Below are positions 5,754-13,144 of a DNA stretch of 23,047 nucleotides, in pieces. Each line of letters begins with the position of its first letter. Within the stretch, counting starts at the first letter, position 1. Where the stretch lies: assembly GCA_049680295.1 (NCBI GenBank), contig JBAUHN010000348.1:1-23047 (forward strand). Direction: 5' to 3'. A model generated the notes under the pieces. The model worked only from the letters and a program-made list of their open reading frames with translations, did no database searches and was not told where the DNA came from. This DNA is from JBAUHN01 sp049680295 (GTDB taxonomy: Bacteria; Pseudomonadota; Alphaproteobacteria; Rhodobacterales; Rhodobacteraceae). The position numbers and the translations under genes are program-made.

Positions 5754-6920
5754 TTACAGATTGGCAAGAACCTCGATTGCATCCGGAATCGGATAATGGT
5801 GATTGCCAATGAACAAACCGCAACGATCTATATGGTCGGCATTTAATAAGGGGCCATGAATCTCCGCATCGAAATATTTCATCACCTCATTTTTGGTGAA
5901 ATTTCCCGCAACGATTGGACGGCATTCGAATCCGCTTTTGCGCAGTTGCTTGACAAAATCGCTGCGTTCCAATTTTGAACCAGGGCGCAAAACCAGAGAG
6001 AAGCCAAACCAACTGCTATTGGCGATTTCTCGCTGTATCATGAATTTGGGATGATCAGTCAGTTTTTCCTGAAGCAGCGCGCCATTCTTGCGACGACCCT
6101 CGACAAGCATCGGAAGTTTCTTCAGTTGCTCAAGACCGAGGGCGCCAGACATCTCAATCGGACGCAGATTGTAGCCGGGCAGGACAAATCGAAAGCTCTC
6201 TTCGAACGGATCGTCGTCCTTCTCACCGGTTACATGGTTGAATTTAGGTAAATTTCTGGTCCAGCCATGTGCACGCAAGGATAACATCACATGATAAAGC
6301 TCTTCATCGTCAGTGACGACCACGCCGCCTTCCATGGTGGAAATGTGGTGCGAGAAGAAGCAAGAATAGCTTCCCATGACGCCGAAAGTACCAGCTTGTT
6401 TGCCTTTGTATGTGGCGCCCATAGACTCGCAATTGTCTTCGATAATCACGATCTCGCGGCCATTGATGATGTTGTTGATTTCATCAAACTCATTTGGATT
6501 GCCAAGTAGATTGACCACCATAATCGCGCGGGTTTTATCGCTGACAGCGTCCGCCAATGCACCAAGGTCATAATTCAGGGTTTCAAGGTCGATATCGACG
6601 AATTTCATTTTCAACCCGTATTGCGCAAGCGGGTAGTAGGTTGTCGACCAACTAACGGCGGGCACAATGATTTCATCGCCCCTGTTTCGTTTCAAGGCGC
6701 CATTCTTGGTAAAAAACAATGCGGCCGTCATCAGCAAATTTGCTGATGATCCAGAATTCACCATGACCGCGTGTTTTGCGCCGAATTGTTTGGCGAACCG
6801 GGCTTCAAAAGCATCCACCTCGGCACCCATAGTGAACCTGTCGGACGCAATAACTCGATTAAGCGCGTCATACTCGCATTGATCCCAGGAAGACGTGGCG
6901 AGGGGAAATTTTACAGTCAT
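5754..6920 (-). CDS. colD: GDP-4-keto-6-deoxy-D-mannose 3-dehydratase (GDP-colitose pathway)
   Basis: This 388-residue PLP enzyme of the DegT/DnrJ/EryC1 fold has NSGSSAN (cofactor phosphate region) at 55-61, EDNCESMGA at 161-169 (Asp162 for the pyridine nitrogen) and SHHISTMEGG at 190-199. His192 stands where aminotransferases have the Schiff-base lysine. That Lys-to-His change is the hallmark of ColD and explains dehydration instead of transamination. The C-terminal half (FEESFRFVLPGYNLRPIEMSGALG, SSWFGFS, CRPIVAGNF) also closely resembles E. coli ColD. The product is GDP-4-keto-3,6-dideoxymannose. Its ATG overlaps the colC stop (ATGA), and the upstream order is gmd-colC. A perosamine synthase, the nearest alternative, would keep the lysine. 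Confidence 0.9.
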   Translation of the reverse strand: MTVKFPLATSSWDQCEYDALNRVIASDRFTMGAEVDAFEARFAKQFGAKHAVMVNSGSSANLLMTAALFFTKNGALKRNRGDEIIVPAVSWSTTYYPLAQYGLKMKFVDIDLETLNYDLGALADAVSDKTRAIMVVNLLGNPNEFDEINNIINGREIVIIEDNCESMGATYKGKQAGTFGVMGSYSCFFSHHISTMEGGVVVTDDEELYHVMLSLRAHGWTRNLPKFNHVTGEKDDDPFEESFRFVLPGYNLRPIEMSGALGLEQLKKLPMLVEGRRKNGALLQEKLTDHPKFMIQREIANSSWFGFSLVLRPGSKLERSDFVKQLRKSGFECRPIVAGNFTKNEVMKYFDAEIHGPLLNADHIDRCGLFIGNHHYPIPDAIEVLANL

Positions 6921-7852
6921 TGAAGGACATGTTCCTTATAGTGGCGATATGTTTTGAGCAGCCCATCTTTCAGCGATGTTGGGGCCGTCCATCCCCATTC
7001 GATTTGCCGCGCCGTCGAGCAAAGTTTTTGTTTCATGCCGACGGGTTTTGACAGATCGTGCGTAAATGAGCCATCCCAGCCAATTACATCCGCCACGGCA
7101 GAATAGTATTCGTTGATCGAATAGTCATGGCCCATGCCGATGTTCATCAGATCGGGCAGCCCGTCGATGTTATCAATCGCCTTCAGGGCAACATCCGCCA
7201 GATCACCCGCAAACATGAATTCGCGTCTCGCTGTTCCGTCACCCCAAATCTCGACCGACGGTCGTTTCAGCACTTTGGCGTCATGCATTTTTGCAATAAT
7301 CGCGGGGACCAGATGGGATTGCTTTGGGTCAAACTTGTCATAAGGACCGTAAAGATTGCAGGGGATCAATGTCTTGTACTGAGCAGTATCATCTTCTTTT
7401 CGGATGTATTGGCACAAACGCAGGGCCAGAATTTTCGCGAGCGCATAGCCTTCGTTGGTGGGTTCCAATTCCCCGGTCAGGATCAAGTCTTCGGTCAACG
7501 GGTTCCGAGCATTGCGCGGATAAACGCAAGTCGAGGCAAGGTTCAACAAACGCGAAACGCCAGCTTTGTACGCTTGCAATATCACGTTACGACCGATCAT
7601 TGTGTTCTGATCCAGAAACGCAATTGGATTTGCCATGTTGGCCTGAATGCCACCCACGCGTCCGGCAGCATGGATTATTGCATCTGGCTTGTGCACCGCC
7701 ATAAATTCCGCAACTGCGTTGGTATCGGTCAGATCAAGCTCTTTGCTGCTGGGTGACAAAACATCCCATCCAGATGCCGCCGGGTGATGAAGAATGTTTT
7801 GCCCGACCATGCCACGTGCACCGGTCACAAGCAGTTTCCCTTTCGAGGTCAT
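6917..7852 (-). CDS. colC: GDP-L-colitose synthase (or GDP-L-fucose synthase): NAD(P)-dependent epimerase-reductase
   Basis: The 311-residue short-chain dehydrogenase fold has GARGMVG (residues 11-17) for NADP binding and the catalytic Ser106/Tyr135-x3-Lys139 set. Cys108 (STCVYP) and His179 (QSHLVPA) match the epimerase acid/base pair of GDP-fucose synthase (Cys109 and His179 in E. coli Fcl). The family carries out 5-epimerisation and 4-reduction of GDP-4-keto sugars. Fcl and ColC are close relatives and sequence alone does not fix the substrate; the overlapping colD gene makes GDP-colitose synthesis the better call, but dual use on the Gmd product (giving GDP-fucose) is possible. It starts 4 bases after the gmd stop and its stop overlaps colD. 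Confidence 0.85.
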   Translation of the reverse strand: MTSKGKLLVTGARGMVGQNILHHPAASGWDVLSPSSKELDLTDTNAVAEFMAVHKPDAIIHAAGRVGGIQANMANPIAFLDQNTMIGRNVILQAYKAGVSRLLNLASTCVYPRNARNPLTEDLILTGELEPTNEGYALAKILALRLCQYIRKEDDTAQYKTLIPCNLYGPYDKFDPKQSHLVPAIIAKMHDAKVLKRPSVEIWGDGTARREFMFAGDLADVALKAIDNIDGLPDLMNIGMGHDYSINEYYSAVADVIGWDGSFTHDLSKPVGMKQKLCSTARQIEWGWTAPTSLKDGLLKTYRHYKEHVLQ

Positions 7853-7855
7853 GGC

Positions 7856-8974
7856 TTATTCACCACGCGCCATGCGCCCGTCATACCCATTGTCCACAAG
7901 CAGGCGCGCTTGCCGAGCGGATTTCAGGTCTTCGCGAACCATTTCCGCGCACATTTCCTGGGCTGAAATTTGGGCCTTCCAGCCAAGCATTTTTTGAGCT
8001 TTTGAAGCATCTCCGAGCAATGTCTCGACTTCTGCAGGCCGGAAATACCGAGGGTCGATCCGCATCACGATATCGCCTTCGCTTAGGGCTGGTGCATTGT
8101 CGCCTTTGACAGCCTGCACAATCGCGACTTCATCGACACCCGTCCCTGTGAACTCAAGTGTGACGCCCAGCTCTTGTGCAGACCATTGCAGGAATTCACG
8201 GACAGAATGCTGGACGCCTGTAGCGATCACGAAATCTTCCGGGGTGTCTTGTTGAAGCATCATCCATTGCATGTGGACATAGTCTTTTGCGTGGCCCCAA
8301 TCTCTTAAGGAATCGATGTTGCCCATGTAAAGACAGGGTTCCAGGCCTTGGGCTATGTTGGCCATACCGCGTGTAATTTTTCTGGTTACGAAGGTTTCGC
8401 CTCGGCGTGGGCTTTCATGGTTAAACAAGATGCCATTGCAGGCATACATCCCATAAGATTCGCGATAATTCACCGTGATCCAATACGCATAAAGCTTGGC
8501 AACGGCATATGGCGATCGAGGGTGAAACGGCGTCGTCTCGCTTTGCGGTGTTTCCTGCACCAGGCCGTAAAGCTCCGAAGTCGACGCCTGATAGTAACGT
8601 GTCTTCTTTTCAAAGCCTAAGAACCGGATTGCTTCCAAAAGACGCAACGCACCAATGGCATCAACGTCAGCGGTGTATTCCGGGGCCTCAAAACTAACTG
8701 CAACATGAGATTGCGCACCAAGGTTATAAACTTCGTCGGGTTCGATCTCGCGCAAGATACGCGTTAAATTCGACGTATCGCTCAGATCACCGTAGTGGAG
8801 CTTGAGTTGCGGGTTATTGTTGTGGGGGTCTTGAAAAATGTGGTCGATCCGCTGGGTGTTGAACGAAGAGGCTCGGCGCTTGATGCCGTGAACCTCATAG
8901 CCTTTTTCGAGCAGAAGTTCTGCAAGATATGACCCGTCTTGACCAGTGATCCCGGTTATCAGCGCGCGTTTCAA
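7856..8974 (-). CDS. gmd: GDP-mannose 4,6-dehydratase
   Basis: The 372-residue protein has the nucleotide-binding GITGQDG motif at residues 8-14 and the catalytic Thr132, Glu134, Tyr156 and Lys160 (STSELYG and SPYAVAK), which coincide with the E. coli Gmd numbering. It converts GDP-mannose to GDP-4-keto-6-deoxymannose, the shared precursor of GDP-fucose, GDP-colitose, GDP-perosamine and GDP-rhamnose. The start is an unusual TTG at 8974-8972, supported by AAAGGA 7 bases before it; an ATG slightly upstream is out of frame and quickly stops. It leads the tight three-gene cassette gmd-colC-colD. No manB or manC is in the window, so GDP-mannose must be supplied from elsewhere. Confidence 0.95.
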   Translation of the reverse strand: MKRALITGITGQDGSYLAELLLEKGYEVHGIKRRASSFNTQRIDHIFQDPHNNNPQLKLHYGDLSDTSNLTRILREIEPDEVYNLGAQSHVAVSFEAPEYTADVDAIGALRLLEAIRFLGFEKKTRYYQASTSELYGLVQETPQSETTPFHPRSPYAVAKLYAYWITVNYRESYGMYACNGILFNHESPRRGETFVTRKITRGMANIAQGLEPCLYMGNIDSLRDWGHAKDYVHMQWMMLQQDTPEDFVIATGVQHSVREFLQWSAQELGVTLEFTGTGVDEVAIVQAVKGDNAPALSEGDIVMRIDPRYFRPAEVETLLGDASKAQKMLGWKAQISAQEMCAEMVREDLKSARQARLLVDNGYDGRMARGE

Positions 8975-9107
8975 GGTATTCCTTTCATGCTTTATCGTCC
9001 AAACAATTGTTGCTGAGCGACAGCCATTCTCCGTTGATCATATTAGGCAACAATGCTGCAAGGGCCAAGGGCGAACATTCGGTTTTGCGTACGCCCGACA
9101 GAGCAAT
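8975..9107 (-). promoter_or_regulatory. Spacer upstream of gmd with an 8-bp inverted repeat; possible separate promoter
   Basis: The 133 bases between the GT10 gene and gmd are long for this compact cluster. ATTGTTGC (9006-9013) and GCAACAAT (9047-9054) form a perfect 8-bp inverted repeat 33 bases apart. On the minus strand a weak TTGGCC-N17-TAATAT promoter-like pair can be drawn. This is suggestive only. Confidence 0.3.
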
Positions 9108-10046
9108 TTACTCAGATGAAATCTGCAGCCGTTCCGCAATACTCTCGGCAGCACGCCTGTGGAGATTAACATATTTCGCAGCGCGTGCTTGATTGTCCAA
9201 AAGGGGTTTCAGGCGTGCGGCGTAATCGCTGTCCGAACACTTTGCCAAGGCCTCTTTGATATCGCCAAAGCCCTCACAAATGATCATTCCATTGATGTCA
9301 AAAAAACGACCAATGTCTGGTGAACCCCAGTAAATCGGTACTGTCTTGCACAACAGAGCATCGATAAGTTTTTCAGTGAAATAGGACGGCTCGCGCACAT
9401 TTTCTATCACGATTGAATACCTGAAGGGCGCCAACCCGTCTGCCTTTTTCTCAAACGGTTCAAAAGCACGGCCAAGCAGTTTTACATGCGGTGCGTGAGT
9501 TTGGGCCCAATGTGCGACCTTGTGGCGAAGTTTGTGGCCAGCCAAATCCTGTTTGTTGGACGCGATAAGCGAGGTGTTTTCGGTCTTGGATAAAGCAAGG
9601 TCTTCCCATTCGGGGACCCAACTGGTGCCGTATGCCAGAAAAACACCATTCGGAATGGCACCAAGCAGGTTTGGATTGCACGTGATCACAAAGGCGAACT
9701 TTCGGTGAAGCAACCTTGCCATTCTCATATGGCGTCGATGGATTGCCGTAGGTTCAACGATCATAAGCGAGATCTGCGCTTTGATCGCTTTGAGCCTGAT
9801 CAGCCAAAGACTGCTGGACGGATAGAATACCAGATGATCATTCACTGCAAGATCGCCTACACTTCCTCCGACCAGTCGATCAGGTAAACCCAACGGCCAG
9901 TCCAAAGTCGAAAGCGCGCGTGCAGCAAAATCGCGATCCGGGCGCATGCCGTAAGGAACAATTGCGATTGCTGGCTTGGCGTCATCCATATCCATACGTA
10001 GTTGGCCCTGAAACTTGTTATGGATATTCGCTTCCATACAGCCCAT
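9108..10046 (-). CDS. Glycosyltransferase family 10 (alpha-1,3/4-fucosyltransferase-like)
   Basis: The C-terminal half carries the GT10 donor-binding motif YSIVIENVREPSYFTEKL followed by IDALLCKTVPIYWGSPDIGRFF, matching the fucosyltransferase pattern F-ENS...YVTEKLxxAL-xGTVPVY-G. These enzymes transfer fucose from GDP-fucose. With a GDP-colitose cassette immediately downstream, colitose (3-deoxyfucose) is a reasonable alternative donor, by inference. The N-terminus is uncertain. ATG 10046 has a G-rich run (GGGGGA) close upstream; ATG 9995, with DAKPAIAIVPYG soon after, lacks a good ribosome-binding site; and the frame is open to 10097, which would overlap fkbM. There is no signal peptide in the core. 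It may act on an O-antigen or capsule repeat unit in the cytoplasm. Confidence 0.8.
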   Translation of the reverse strand: MGCMEANIHNKFQGQLRMDMDDAKPAIAIVPYGMRPDRDFAARALSTLDWPLGLPDRLVGGSVGDLAVNDHLVFYPSSSLWLIRLKAIKAQISLMIVEPTAIHRRHMRMARLLHRKFAFVITCNPNLLGAIPNGVFLAYGTSWVPEWEDLALSKTENTSLIASNKQDLAGHKLRHKVAHWAQTHAPHVKLLGRAFEPFEKKADGLAPFRYSIVIENVREPSYFTEKLIDALLCKTVPIYWGSPDIGRFFDINGMIICEGFGDIKEALAKCSDSDYAARLKPLLDNQARAAKYVNLHRRAAESIAERLQISSE

Positions 10047-10060
10047 ATGTCCCCCAAGGT

Positions 10061-10762
10061 ATGCGCACGGACAAGAGGAAAGCGACATTGTTTTCAAAGT
10101 TACGGAAATTCTTTTACAAACGCTGGCGCATTTTGACTGATGCGTCTTATCGTGAATTTCGCGCCGAGATTAAGCGATTTTTCAATGAGCGTGGTCGTGG
10201 AACACCAAGTGAATATGACGGTCTGACCCCGGAATCCGTTGTCTTCGATCTGGGCGGTTACCGCGGTGACTGGGCGGCAAACATGCGGACCAAATACGAT
10301 TGTTTTGTCCATGTTTTCGAACCTCATCCCGAATTTGCAGATCATATCTCGAAACGCTTTGCGAACGACGCGAAGGTCTTCGTTCATGCCTGCGCTCTGG
10401 GTGCCACCGAGGGTACTCTTATGTTGTCGGATGCTGCTGACGGGTCGTCCGTGTTTTCCAAGGGCGCGCCGAATATCAAAGGGCGCGTGTGCAATGCGAC
10501 ACGGAAAATAGCGACCCTGAAATGCGACGACATTGCCGCGACAAAAATCAATATCGAAGGAGGCGAATACGACATTCTACCGCATCTGATCGAAACCGGG
10601 GCTATTAGTAAGTTCAAAACGATTACGGTGCAGTTTCACGATTTTGCACCGAATGCGGCAGAGGCGCGTGCAAAAATTCGGGCTGACCTGTCGAAAACAC
10701 ATCGCTGCAGCTGGAACTACGAATTTGTTTGGGAGGAATGGGTACATATCGAAAGCCGTTAG
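10061..10762 (+). CDS. FkbM-family SAM-dependent methyltransferase
   Basis: The 233-residue protein has the SAM-binding motif VFDLGGYRGDWAAN (from residue 61), the acidic EPHPEF at 87, and the FkbM motif KINIEGGEYDILPHLI with TLKCDD before it. FkbM proteins O-methylate sugars or polyketides; in glycan clusters they usually methylate a sugar hydroxyl. The gene runs opposite to its neighbours: it diverges from the GT10 gene and converges on the GT11 gene. ATG 10061 is preferred because family-like sequence follows and longer forms would read through the GT10 coding region. AAGG is only about 2 bases upstream of the ATG, so initiation may be weak. Confidence 0.85.
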   Translation: MRTDKRKATLFSKLRKFFYKRWRILTDASYREFRAEIKRFFNERGRGTPSEYDGLTPESVVFDLGGYRGDWAANMRTKYDCFVHVFEPHPEFADHISKRFANDAKVFVHACALGATEGTLMLSDAADGSSVFSKGAPNIKGRVCNATRKIATLKCDDIAATKINIEGGEYDILPHLIETGAISKFKTITVQFHDFAPNAAEARAKIRADLSKTHRCSWNYEFVWEEWVHIESR

Positions 10763-10788
10763 ACGGAGCGAAAATTCGCGCTTAGTCT
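10761..10788. terminator. Weak two-way hairpin between convergent fkbM and GT11 genes
   Basis: AGAC (10761-10764) and AGCG (10767-10770) pair with CGCT (10779-10782) and GTCT (10785-10788), giving two 4-bp helices around an internal loop. It spans the stops of both genes. No T-run follows on either side, so termination is only a possibility. Confidence 0.25.
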
Positions 10789-11635
10789 AGCTTGTATTGA
10801 TGCGGAGCCATGTTTCGGGCAGTATGTCTGGATTGTACATCTTGTTGTTCCCAAACCATTTTGCAGGGCCTGCGACGACTTTGTCCGGATTGGCATTCAG
10901 CCATCCACCCCACCATGAAAACGACGAATTCGCGATGACGTTGTGTTGGCATAAGCTCATCAGGCGCAAGTCTTCGTAGTCGGTTTCGGGACCGTTGAAA
11001 TCGACGATGGTTTTTTCATAGTCAAGTGGAAGATTATCCCGCGCCCACTTTGGTTCATCTGAAAATACAAAAACATGCGGCGTAGTTTCTGTAACGTCAA
11101 CGACCTGTTTCAGCGCCGCTTGATAGTAGGATTCGGTGCAAACATTGTGTGCAGCCAAGGCAAGATAATCGCCCCGTCGGACATGGAGAGAAACGGAATT
11201 TGTCTCTGTGATACGCGCAGCCATTTCCGCGTTTTGTGTGCTGGATGGCGTTACAATTTTCAGATCATTGCGAATGTCGGCTTTGACGGCGGAAAAATAT
11301 CTTTCGGTTTGCCAGTAACCGTGCAGATATGTGTCTTCGCCCCAGTTCTCAAAACTGGCATCGTACCCCAAGCCTTTTTCGCGACGCAGGGATGGCGTTT
11401 TGCCAAGCAATCTCCAAGCACCATACCGGATCAAGCCGTCGGATTTGACAGGCGGTAGTTTCGACGGCGTTTTGACCTTCCAATCAAAGTGTTGTTGGCA
11501 CAAACGGAACCCAATTTCGGGTAAAATACGATCATCAATGGCCAGCCCTGTCCGGTGCCGAAGGGCAAGCGCACGGCCGGCAGCATATTGAAACAACTGA
11601 TTGCCCAGGCCGCCGTGAAGTCTTGTGTAAATCAT
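10787..11635 (-). CDS. Glycosyltransferase family 11 (alpha-1,2-fucosyltransferase-like)
   Basis: The 282-residue protein begins MIYTRLHGGLGNQLFQYAAG, and has the GT11 donor motif HVRRGDY at 151-157 and SSFSWWGGWL at 235-244. These three signatures define alpha-1,2-fucosyltransferases, which use GDP-fucose. Some O-antigen members work with GDP-colitose instead, as reported for WbgN of E. coli O55, and the gmd-colC-colD cassette close by makes that a serious option here. The start codon overlaps the GT25 stop (ATGA), so the two are translated together. It converges on fkbM with 24 bases between them. Acceptor sugar unknown. Confidence 0.9.
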   Translation of the reverse strand: MIYTRLHGGLGNQLFQYAAGRALALRHRTGLAIDDRILPEIGFRLCQQHFDWKVKTPSKLPPVKSDGLIRYGAWRLLGKTPSLRREKGLGYDASFENWGEDTYLHGYWQTERYFSAVKADIRNDLKIVTPSSTQNAEMAARITETNSVSLHVRRGDYLALAAHNVCTESYYQAALKQVVDVTETTPHVFVFSDEPKWARDNLPLDYEKTIVDFNGPETDYEDLRLMSLCQHNVIANSSFSWWGGWLNANPDKVVAGPAKWFGNNKMYNPDILPETWLRINTS

Positions 11636-12357
11636 TTAATCTGGTCTTTTGATGACAAGCGCGCGACAGCCCTGCGATATCTCATGCGATGCCATTCGCG
11701 CGACAGCTTTTCGGTAATAGATTTACTTTTGGTGATCGTGCTGCCTCCGGCGCTATCAGCAATATCCTTTATCCCTGAAGGCGTAATTACAGCGGCGTGA
11801 ATGCCTGTGTGCCAGTGCATCTGCAAGAATGTATCAACGGGCCGATCAAAGCGTTGCGTTAGGTGCAATAGGTGTTCGGCGGCCTGTCGGCTGACCAGTT
11901 GTCCAGATGTCCGCAGCGGGGTTACAGCAGGACGGTAAAGCTTTGCCAATCCTTCTGTGTCCAGAATGACGCCGGTTCCAACGCGCGTTTGAAACTGCAC
12001 ATATCCCATAGTCACAACAATGCGTTGGGCAAGCGCCATGGCATCCTGAAAACCATCTGTGATCTGCATGTCGTCTTCAAGAATTAGGACTGCGTCGGCT
12101 TCCGTTTTCAGCAGCTTTTGCCAGGCGTTGCGGTGGCTCAAAAAACAACCGACCTCACCCGCACCGAGTTGAAAAGGATAATGTGGCTTTATCAAAGCCG
12201 GCTGGTAGACCGATGCAATCCCGGCGGCATCCATCTGGCCACCATCCACTGCATCCAGGATTCCACAAGGGACGCCGCATTGATCCTGCAAATCGGTTGC
12301 CGGTTTCAGACGAGACGTTGCACGACGAAGATGAATGACACAGCCTACGATGTTCAT
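11632..12357 (-). CDS. Glycosyltransferase family 25 (LPS/O-antigen type)
   Basis: The 241-residue protein opens MNIVGCVIHLRRATSRL, the usual GT25 beginning, and has GEVGCFLSHRNAWQ from residue 67 and the DxD-like metal motif LEDD at 93-96. GT25 members include beta-1,4-galactosyltransferases of lipooligosaccharide; the donor here is not determinable. I chose ATG 12357 because the family N-terminus starts there; the frame extends to 12441 but without homologous sequence. No strong ribosome-binding site is evident. The basic C-terminus (EKLSREWHRMRYRRAVARL) could associate with the membrane. It is the first gene of the minus-strand pair GT25-GT11. Confidence 0.85.
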   Translation of the reverse strand: MNIVGCVIHLRRATSRLKPATDLQDQCGVPCGILDAVDGGQMDAAGIASVYQPALIKPHYPFQLGAGEVGCFLSHRNAWQKLLKTEADAVLILEDDMQITDGFQDAMALAQRIVVTMGYVQFQTRVGTGVILDTEGLAKLYRPAVTPLRTSGQLVSRQAAEHLLHLTQRFDRPVDTFLQMHWHTGIHAAVITPSGIKDIADSAGGSTITKSKSITEKLSREWHRMRYRRAVARLSSKDQIK

Positions 12358-12593
12358 TTGGCAAAGATACCTAATTGGTTTGGGAAGGTACATTGGAATG
12401 TATGAGAGCAAGGGAGCACATGTCGTTTGAGCCAGCAGCATTCTCTACTTTTCAGCTTCGGTTTGCGCGTTTTGCGGGTTCATCGTGCTGTATCAGCCAC
12501 GCCGAAAACCAGCCTTGATCTTGCGGATGAAAATCTCGGATTTCAGTGCAGTTCAATCAACATACAGGCACAACGCATTGAAGAATGAATGCC
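12358..12593. other. Intergenic region upstream of GT25; no gene seen
   Basis: The 236 bases between the GT25 start and the methyltransferase remnant contain no supported reading frame, RNA or strong repeat. They should hold the promoter of the GT25-GT11 pair on the minus strand, but I cannot point to a convincing -35/-10. Confidence 0.4.
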
Positions 12594-12969
12594 ATGGTAT
12601 CGACCCTGATCAGAAGGCTTTTCTATAAAAAAGCCCCTTCACCGAACTCACCCTGATATTTTGAAGGCTATTGGTCAGTTGCCAGCGGCGTCTGTCGACG
12701 AAGTTGGATGCGGCGGCGGTGATCATGCCGCAAGTGCCAAAGCTCCTTTTCCTCAGGTTGAGGTCACCGGTAGTGATCGTGGCGCGACGGAACTTGCCAT
12801 GGCGTTAGCGCGGCATCCGGGATTTTTTGGCCAACAAGAGCAGCGCGACAAACCTATGCCGTTTTCAAGTAAATAGCAAAAAGCGGACATGATTTATACT
12901 CAGGCCGTTCTGGAGCATATTCATACAGCGGTCAGTCATTTTGTTGCCCTTTCGAATATGGTGGCTAGG
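12594..12969 (+). pseudogene. Decayed class I SAM-dependent methyltransferase
   Basis: Pieces of one methyltransferase lie in order but are broken. ATG 12594 starts MVSTLIRRLFYKKAPSPNSP and stops; the next frame continues HPDILKAIGQLPAASVDEVGCGGGDHAA, which holds the SAM-binding motif VGCGGGD. That frame runs to a TAG at 12874-12876, beyond which the same frame goes on with MIYTQAVLEHIHTAVSHFVALSNM, the typical motif after the SAM site. So there is one frameshift near 12640, one in-frame stop, and loss of the C-terminal third. It was probably a glycan-cluster methyltransferase before decay. Confidence 0.72.
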
Positions 12970-13020
12970 CGCCGCCGTTCAAACCCATGGGCAGCAATTG
13001 ACTGTCATACGACACCCACA

Positions 13021-13134
13021 GGAGGGGGCCGACCGCCTGTACGTAGCAACGCGGCGCGAGCTGAGATCAAGCGAACGAGAGAAGGGGATAAACGACCAAT
13101 CGCGGAAATCGCGAGAACCTTCAAGGTAAGTTGG
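13021..13134 (+). pseudogene. Fragment of a serine recombinase (resolvase/invertase C-terminal helix-turn-helix)
   Basis: Translation in the frame of the preceding remnant gives GRPPVRSNAARAEIKRTREG followed by DKRPIAEIARTFKVSW. This resembles the C-terminal DNA-binding domain of resolvases and invertases (GRPP-L...R-I--L---G-S--EIA--F-VS). The catalytic serine domain is absent, and the fragment ends where the permease gene begins on the other strand. It is most simply a relic of a mobile element at the edge of the glycan region. Confidence 0.6.
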
Positions 13135-13144
13135 TCAGCTGGTT

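Noticed and set aside
5754..6920. Perosamine or other amino-sugar synthase
   Set aside because: The Schiff-base lysine position is His192 and the surrounding sequence matches ColD, so transamination is not expected.
12661..12876. A small intact methyltransferase
   Set aside because: It contains only the first SAM motif, ends at a premature stop, and clear homologous sequence continues beyond the stop.
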